A stretch of 64,000 bases of DNA from Myxococcales bacterium (GTDB lineage Bacteria > Myxococcota_A > Polyangia > Polyangiales > Polyangiaceae), in assembly GCA_016706225.1 (NCBI GenBank), contig JADJKB010000008.1, positions 186,001 through 250,000 of the forward strand, in the 5' to 3' direction. Below, one piece after another: positions 59,799 to 64,000 of this stretch (its first letter is position 1; each line of letters begins with the position of its first letter). A program made the translations under genes and the position numbers. Under the pieces are notes generated by a model. The model ran no database searches. It was not told the DNA's origin and saw only the letters and a list, made by a program, of their open reading frames with translations.

Positions 59799-61727
59799 TC
59801 AGGCCAGAGCGTTCAGGTCCGCGAGGTCGGCCTCGGGAGCCGAGTCGCGCTCGGTCAGCGGAAACGAGAGCACGACGTCGCCGCCACGTCGAACGACGTG
59901 CGCCCGATCGACCGCCCCGTGGCGGCCCCCCGCGCGGTGCAGCGCCTCGAGCGCGTCGCGGAGGCGGGCATGCTCGGCGCGGCTCAACGCGCCGTCGAGG
60001 GGGGTGCCCACGACGACCTCGACCCAAACGGTGTCGTCGCCGGGTTGCACGGCGAGCACGCCGGCAAGAGCCGAATGATCCGCCTGGGCAAAGGCCCGGG
60101 CCCGTTCGAAGCTCGGGCCGTGCGTCGGCAGGACCACGAGCTCGCGCCCGAGCCAGGTGTCTCTGAAACGATGCGCGTCGAGAGCCTGGAGTCGGCCCTC
60201 GGTGTTTTGTCGTCGACGTGACTCCGGGGGAACACTCGCGTGCCGTCGCTCCAGTTTTTTCTCGGGCCAGCGGAGGCCTGCCAAGAGCTCGCGGGCCTCG
60301 CGGGCGCTCTCCGGCCGCTCGGCTTCGGGCCCAATCAAGCGCCGGACCAGCGCGCACTCGGCCTCACCGAGCAGGTCCGACGGCAGTTCCATTGCCGCCG
60401 CCGGTGGCGCGTCGGTCAGCGCGTGCCAGAGCAGCGCGCCGACGCCGTAGATGTCGCTCTTGGCGTTTGCTGGAGCGCCGGAGCGTTGCTCCGGTGCCAT
60501 GTACGCCAAGGTCCCGATCAGTCCGCTCGTCACCGTCTGGGCGGCGTCCGCCACGTGGGCCGTGCCGAAGTCTGCCAGGTACGCGGCGCCGGCGGCGTCG
60601 AACAGCACGTTGGCCGGTTTGATGTCTCGGTGCAAAATCCCGCGGCGGTGGGCTTCGGACAGCGCAGCGAGGACTGCGCTCGCGATCTCGACGGCGCGCG
60701 CGGGCGAGACGCTGTCCTTTTCCAGCAGATCGGCCAACGAGCCGCCAGCCATCCACGCCAGGATCACGGCGGGACCCTCGGGAAAATACGCCTTGAGCGG
60801 CACAATGGCGGGGTGCCTGAGCTGGCCGAGCACCACCGCCTCGCGCTCGAAACGTTTCAGCGCGTCGCGACCCGTGTCGCGCAGCGACGCAGCCGAGAAG
60901 AGCTTCACGGCGACCTCGCTGCTCGTGAGCTGATCGACGGCGCGGAGCACACGCGCGGTGGGAGTGCGCGCAACTTCGGCGACGACGCGGTAGCGTCCGA
61001 AGAGCACCGTCTCATCCGCTTTCGCGGGCGCGCTTGGCTCTCGGGCGGGCGTTGGGACGGCGGCCGGCGCCTCCGCCTCGAGATCGCGAAGCGCGTCGCT
61101 GAGTCCGAGTGCCGCGAGGGCGCGTCGGAGGTGGGGCAAGGCGGCCGCGCGTTCGGGGGCTTCGCGCGGGATTTTTTGCAGCACCCTGAGCGCCGCCTCG
61201 TGTCGGCCGTGGTCGAGATAGAGCGCTCCGAGCAGCACACTGGCTTGGTTGCCGAGCAAGGGGTCTTCCCTGGCGCGCTCCAGACAACGCGCCGCGCCCC
61301 GCGGATCGCCGGACTGGTTGTGGGCCGTGGCTGCGTCCAGAAATAGCCCCGCGCGTTCGAAGCTCTCGGCGGCGCCGCTGGCGTCCCCCGACGCGAGCCA
61401 CAGCCGTGCGGCACTCGCGTGGCGGCCTTGCTCCGAGAGCCCGCGCGCAACTCGCCACGCCGCATCGGGCGTCGCAACCAGCGCGGCGATCGCTCGGGCC
61501 TCGAGCGCCGCGTCCCCAGCCCGGCTCGCGAGCTCGACGGCGCGTGCGGCGTCGCCGGCTCGCAGGGCGGCGTCACCGGCCCGTTCGAAGCGGCAGGCCT
61601 GCTCCCACAAACGAGCCGCATCTGCCAAGAGACCGCGCTGTTCAGCGAGCGCTGCGGCCTCTTCCAGTCGATCGCTCTCTTCGAGCTCGCGGATGGCGTC
61701 CCGGGGCGGAGCGGCCTCGTGTGTCAT
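59799..61727 (-). CDS. TPR-Ser/Thr kinase with a degenerate Gly loop and a second kinase-like module
   Basis: 642 aa from ATG 61727, overlapping the MepK-like stop (ATGA). N-terminal TPR-like helices span about 10-215. Kinase domain about 231-500: VVAEVARTPTARVL in place of the glycine-rich loop, a lysine in EVAVKLF (about 265), a canonical RD loop HRDIKPANV (His about 366), DFG (about 386) and APE (YMAPEQ). After about 500 comes a further segment with a diverged second kinase-like pattern (LEALHRAGGRHGAVDRAHVVRRGGDVVLSFP, resembling a helix-E/HGD...DFG region without catalytic Asp). It is probably a pseudokinase or docking domain. Confidence 0.8.
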   Translation of the reverse strand: MTHEAAPPRDAIRELEESDRLEEAAALAEQRGLLADAARLWEQACRFERAGDAALRAGDAARAVELASRAGDAALEARAIAALVATPDAAWRVARGLSEQGRHASAARLWLASGDASGAAESFERAGLFLDAATAHNQSGDPRGAARCLERAREDPLLGNQASVLLGALYLDHGRHEAALRVLQKIPREAPERAAALPHLRRALAALGLSDALRDLEAEAPAAVPTPAREPSAPAKADETVLFGRYRVVAEVARTPTARVLRAVDQLTSSEVAVKLFSAASLRDTGRDALKRFEREAVVLGQLRHPAIVPLKAYFPEGPAVILAWMAGGSLADLLEKDSVSPARAVEIASAVLAALSEAHRRGILHRDIKPANVLFDAAGAAYLADFGTAHVADAAQTVTSGLIGTLAYMAPEQRSGAPANAKSDIYGVGALLWHALTDAPPAAAMELPSDLLGEAECALVRRLIGPEAERPESAREARELLAGLRWPEKKLERRHASVPPESRRRQNTEGRLQALDAHRFRDTWLGRELVVLPTHGPSFERARAFAQADHSALAGVLAVQPGDDTVWVEVVVGTPLDGALSRAEHARLRDALEALHRAGGRHGAVDRAHVVRRGGDVVLSFPLTERDSAPEADLADLNALA

Positions 61728-62422
61728 CCGCCGTGCTTGCGCGCGCCCTTGCGCGCGCCCTGCTTGCTCACGGGCTTTCGGTGCTTCTTGTGGACCGGAC
61801 GGCTCCGCTGTCCGGGACCGCTCGAGTCGACCCAGTAGTGTGGGCTCGACCTCACGTCCACGTGAACGAAGCCGCTCCTCGGGTAGAGACCGACCCCGGT
61901 GCCGCCGAGGGAGCGCGCATGGCTGGCGAGCGACTTGTCGTCGACTCCGGGGAGCACGATGTCCGCCGCGAGACCGCGGGCGTGCTGGGAGCGCCCGCCG
62001 GCCCGGTAGGCGCTGATGATGCGAACACACGGTGCGTCGAAGTGGCGCTGCAAGCCGTACAAGAGGTCGATGAGCCCAGCGTCGACGCTGTGCGCTTCGC
62101 CCTTGCGCGTGTCGCCTAGTACCTGGGCCGCGCGCGCGCGCTCGCTCTCCGCGAACTCACCGGAGTCGGAGCCAGCCGTCAGCTCCACGCGTTCTTTGGT
62201 GTTGATGTTCTCGAGCACGAGCTTGGGCCGACCGCTCGCATCGAGCGGCGCGCGGGCGCCCGCTTCGCGCAGGTGCCAGCGCGCGACATGCGCCCGGTAC
62301 GCGGCGCCCGTCGCGCGTTTCGCTGCTCGGCGTGGCGCGGGTTTGGCCTGGCTCGTTGTCGTAAACGAGAAGAGTGCGAGCGCAAGCGCCAAGCCGAGAA
62401 ACGCCCGAAGAGCCCGCATCAT
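61724..62422 (-). CDS. DUF882/YcbK (MepK-like) murein endopeptidase
   Basis: 232 aa. A signal peptide (MMRALRAFLGLALALALFSF) precedes a basic linker. The LAS/YcbK domain has SAYRAGGRSQHARGLAADIVL (His/Asp-type zinc site, about residues 140-161), GTGVGLYPRSGFVHVDVRSSPHYWVD (second His, about 190-205). These are the marks of MepK/DUF882, which cleaves mDAP-mDAP cross-links in peptidoglycan. The C-terminal tail is Lys/Arg-rich (KKHRKPVSKQGARKGARK). It is translationally coupled to the TPR kinase (4-bp overlap), suggesting that the kinase's signal and peptidoglycan remodelling are co-expressed. Confidence 0.88.
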   Translation of the reverse strand: MMRALRAFLGLALALALFSFTTTSQAKPAPRRAAKRATGAAYRAHVARWHLREAGARAPLDASGRPKLVLENINTKERVELTAGSDSGEFAESERARAAQVLGDTRKGEAHSVDAGLIDLLYGLQRHFDAPCVRIISAYRAGGRSQHARGLAADIVLPGVDDKSLASHARSLGGTGVGLYPRSGFVHVDVRSSPHYWVDSSGPGQRSRPVHKKHRKPVSKQGARKGARKHGG

Positions 62423-62443
62423 CCTCCGCAGCGCTCCAGCGCG

Positions 62444-63328
62444 TCAGGGCTTGAAGGCGACGCTCGTGGAGAGCTCGAACTGGAACGCCAGCTCACCGAA
62501 GTCGACGCCGGGAGCCCGGAAGGTCGCGGTGCGGACGCGCTGCAGCGAGACTCTGCCGGCGCCAGCGCGATCGAACGCGCTCGCGGGGATGGTGCCAGCG
62601 CCCACGTCGTCGCGGAAAGCGCAGGCGAGCACCCCGTCCGTCGTGGAGAGCTCCACCACGACGACGTCTCCCGCGGAGCCCACTCCCCACGTGACGTCGA
62701 TCGGAGTGCGGAGGTCGACCTCTTTCAGATCACCGAGCGCTACGCCGCCCAAGGTCACGGTGTCGAGGTCGAGCGGCGCCTCGGTCGTCAAGTTGATGGC
62801 GGGCGCGTTCGGCCCACCCGCGGTGCGTACGACGTAGCTCGACGCCGAGGGAAGCGCGCTCGCCGAGCGATCCCGCGAGGCGTACAGCACGCCAGCAATC
62901 TGATCGGTGACGGTCGGGAAGGCGTGGGGAGCCAAGGTGGACTCACTGCCCGCCGCGCCGACCCATACATCCCCTGCTTCGAGCAGCTCGACGCGTCCGA
63001 TGCCGGACAGCGGTGGAGTGCTCTCAAGGCCAGCCGACTTCGCGCGGCACTGCCCGATCGGCGGTGTGACGGTTCGCAGCCCGAGCAGCTGATACAGCGG
63101 CCGGGTCTCCACGTCCGCCGGCACCCGCACGAACCCAGCCAACACCTCGGCCCGGGGCGGCGTGCCGTCCGCGGTGAGCGAGCGCTGGATGGTCACGAGC
63201 GCGTGGGCACTCTCGTTCGTGTCGGCGTCGGTGCTGTAGTGCTCGAGCTCGGCGGAGCACCCGAGCGCGGCCGCGCCCATGAGCGCGAGCGCACCACTTC
63301 GAAGAGAGGCGTGACTCACGGAAGGCAT
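62444..63328 (-). CDS. Lipoprotein of unknown function
   Basis: 294 aa from ATG 63328. The signal peptide ends in a lipobox (AALGC). It has beta-rich sequence with two similar halves: one region around residues 45-150 (VLAGFVRVPADV..., GDVWVGAAGSESTLAP) and a second from 190-280 (LGDLKEVDLRTPIDVTWGVG..., VVVVELSTTDGVLACAFRDD), and a final strand-like FELSTSVAFKP. It could be a beta-sandwich envelope protein; no catalytic motif or family name is recognised. It sits 21 bp downstream of no other gene start in its direction and is followed leftward by the MepK-like gene, 21 bp away, so they are likely an operon. Confidence 0.6.
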   Translation of the reverse strand: MPSVSHASLRSGALALMGAAALGCSAELEHYSTDADTNESAHALVTIQRSLTADGTPPRAEVLAGFVRVPADVETRPLYQLLGLRTVTPPIGQCRAKSAGLESTPPLSGIGRVELLEAGDVWVGAAGSESTLAPHAFPTVTDQIAGVLYASRDRSASALPSASSYVVRTAGGPNAPAINLTTEAPLDLDTVTLGGVALGDLKEVDLRTPIDVTWGVGSAGDVVVVELSTTDGVLACAFRDDVGAGTIPASAFDRAGAGRVSLQRVRTATFRAPGVDFGELAFQFELSTSVAFKP

Positions 63329-63461
63329 GGTAGGACGCCGGGCGGGGGTGAGCAAGCTGGGTCTGGCTCGTGGCGGGGCGGAAGGGCCGGTTCTACAAAG
63401 GTTTTTCGACTCTCTTGATACGTTTGTCACCGTGCATCCCTTCCTTAAAGAAGGGTTTATG

Positions 63462-64000
63462 TCACTTCCACAGGTGCACGATGACCGCCGCTCCGGGGGT
63501 GATGGTGAACCCTTCGAGCTTGCCGTTGCGCCGCGTGCGCCCCCCGCTGGCATCGAGCAGCTGAATGGAGCCCTTGCCGTACTGGTACCCGGCGTCGAGC
63601 TCGAGGGCGATGCTGATGGGGTGCACCGTGGCAGCGACGCCGAACACTCCCAGGGCGAACCAGCGCTCCGCCTCGAAGGGAGCGTCATCCGCCAGCGAGG
63701 GGTCCGGGTCGATGCGGATGATGGCGGTGCCGCGCAGCCGCTCGTACCCGCCCCGCCCACCGAGCCAGAGCTGGAACAAGCTGGCCTGGCTGCGCCAGCC
63801 CACCAAGAGCGGAACATCGAACCCCACGCCGGATACACCGCCGGCGTCGACTCCGGGGATCTGCTCGTCGCTGTCGCCGCGAGCTTCACCCGGCGGGTCG
63901 TGCCCCGGACGGGCCAGCACTCCGGTCGCGCCGAGCCCAGCGCTCGCGGCGAAGCTCTCCGACGTCAGGGCGTAGCGGCCGTCGATGCGCGCGCTGCGCG
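63462..64000 (-). CDS. Outer-membrane protein, C-terminal part (runs off the window)
   Basis: The frame is open to the window edge (RSARIDGRYALTSESFAASAGLGATG...). It ends GAAVIVHLWK at 63462. Alternating hydrophobic/aromatic strands (FDVPLLVGWRSQASLFQLWLGGRGGYERL, GVFGVAATVHPISIALELDAGYQYGKG) suit an outer-membrane beta-barrel, although the terminal K is not the typical C-terminal Phe. A small hairpin CCCTTC-CTTAAA-GAAGGG lies about 10 bp beyond the stop (63438-63455). The N-terminus is missing, so the fold and function remain tentative. Confidence 0.6.
   Translation of the reverse strand, partial: RSARIDGRYALTSESFAASAGLGATGVLARPGHDPPGEARGDSDEQIPGVDAGGVSGVGFDVPLLVGWRSQASLFQLWLGGRGGYERLRGTAIIRIDPDPSLADDAPFEAERWFALGVFGVAATVHPISIALELDAGYQYGKGSIQLLDASGGRTRRNGKLEGFTITPGAAVIVHLWK

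Noticed and set aside
63438..63455. Hairpin CCCTTC-CTTAAA-GAAGGG as a terminator for the last gene
   Set aside because: The stem is short and no T-tract follows on the minus strand, so it was not annotated as a terminator.

Overview
This is a very GC-rich bacterial chromosome segment, most likely from a Myxococcota member of the Polyangia (Sorangium/Polyangiaceae-like). That placement is inferred from several features seen together: Hanks-type Ser/Thr kinases fused to TPR, AAA or SUMF1-like domains; lipoproteins whose lipobox is followed by long Gly-rich GGTGG/GGASG tethers; a Lys/Ala-rich histone H1-like protein; and a MoxR/DUF58/VWA locus. No plasmid, phage, CRISPR, rRNA or tRNA gene was recognised.

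Layout. 1-2.5 kb: start of an acyl-CoA synthetase, then a membrane aminopropyltransferase (speE-like) with a DUF350 protein upstream. 2.7-8.2 kb: unknown protein, PEGA-like secreted protein, Cys-rich lipoprotein, Tat-type FAD amine oxidoreductase, four-helix-bundle protein. 8.2-11.8 kb: large lipoprotein with chitobiase-C-like repeats. 12.1-14.7 kb: polytopic membrane protein and 3-oxoacid CoA-transferase scoAB (scoA carries a one-base frameshift). 15-24.7 kb: small secreted protein, kinase-SUMF1 protein, orphan DNA methyltransferase overlapping a MepA-like endopeptidase, plsB, a lipoprotein and a DJ-1/PfpI protein. 24.7-26.8 kb: two peptide-ABC ATPases without permeases. 26.9-42.4 kb: a leftward block of VWA proteins, DUF58, a Gld-like ABC ATPase/permease/auxiliary set, MoxR and a coiled-coil membrane protein, with many 1-4 nt start/stop overlaps; an H1-like gene sits inside it on the other strand. 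42.6-51 kb: panB, a CocE-type hydrolase whose middle is a block of poly-G/C sequence, sulfatase, frmA, a Gly-rich lipoprotein, panC-tmk. 51-64 kb: Gly-rich lipoprotein, a 1287-aa PknK-like kinase bracketed by a 63-bp inverted repeat, outer-membrane protein and esterase, a frameshifted PDZ lipoprotein, a lipase, a TPR kinase with a second degenerate kinase-like module, a MepK-like endopeptidase and envelope proteins.

How the genes fit together. Most of the window concerns the cell envelope: lipoproteins, murein endopeptidases, lipid synthesis, ABC export or secretion, and regulated chaperone/ATPase machinery. Housekeeping pathways are present in pieces: pantothenate (panB, panC), dTMP kinase, glycerolipid entry (plsB), ketone-body CoA transfer, and formaldehyde detoxification.

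Data quality. Two one-base frameshifts (scoA near 13417, the PDZ gene near 58468) and the 1.2-kb homopolymer block at 43791-44970 look more like assembly or base-calling faults than biology. They should be resolved before any gene-loss claim is made.
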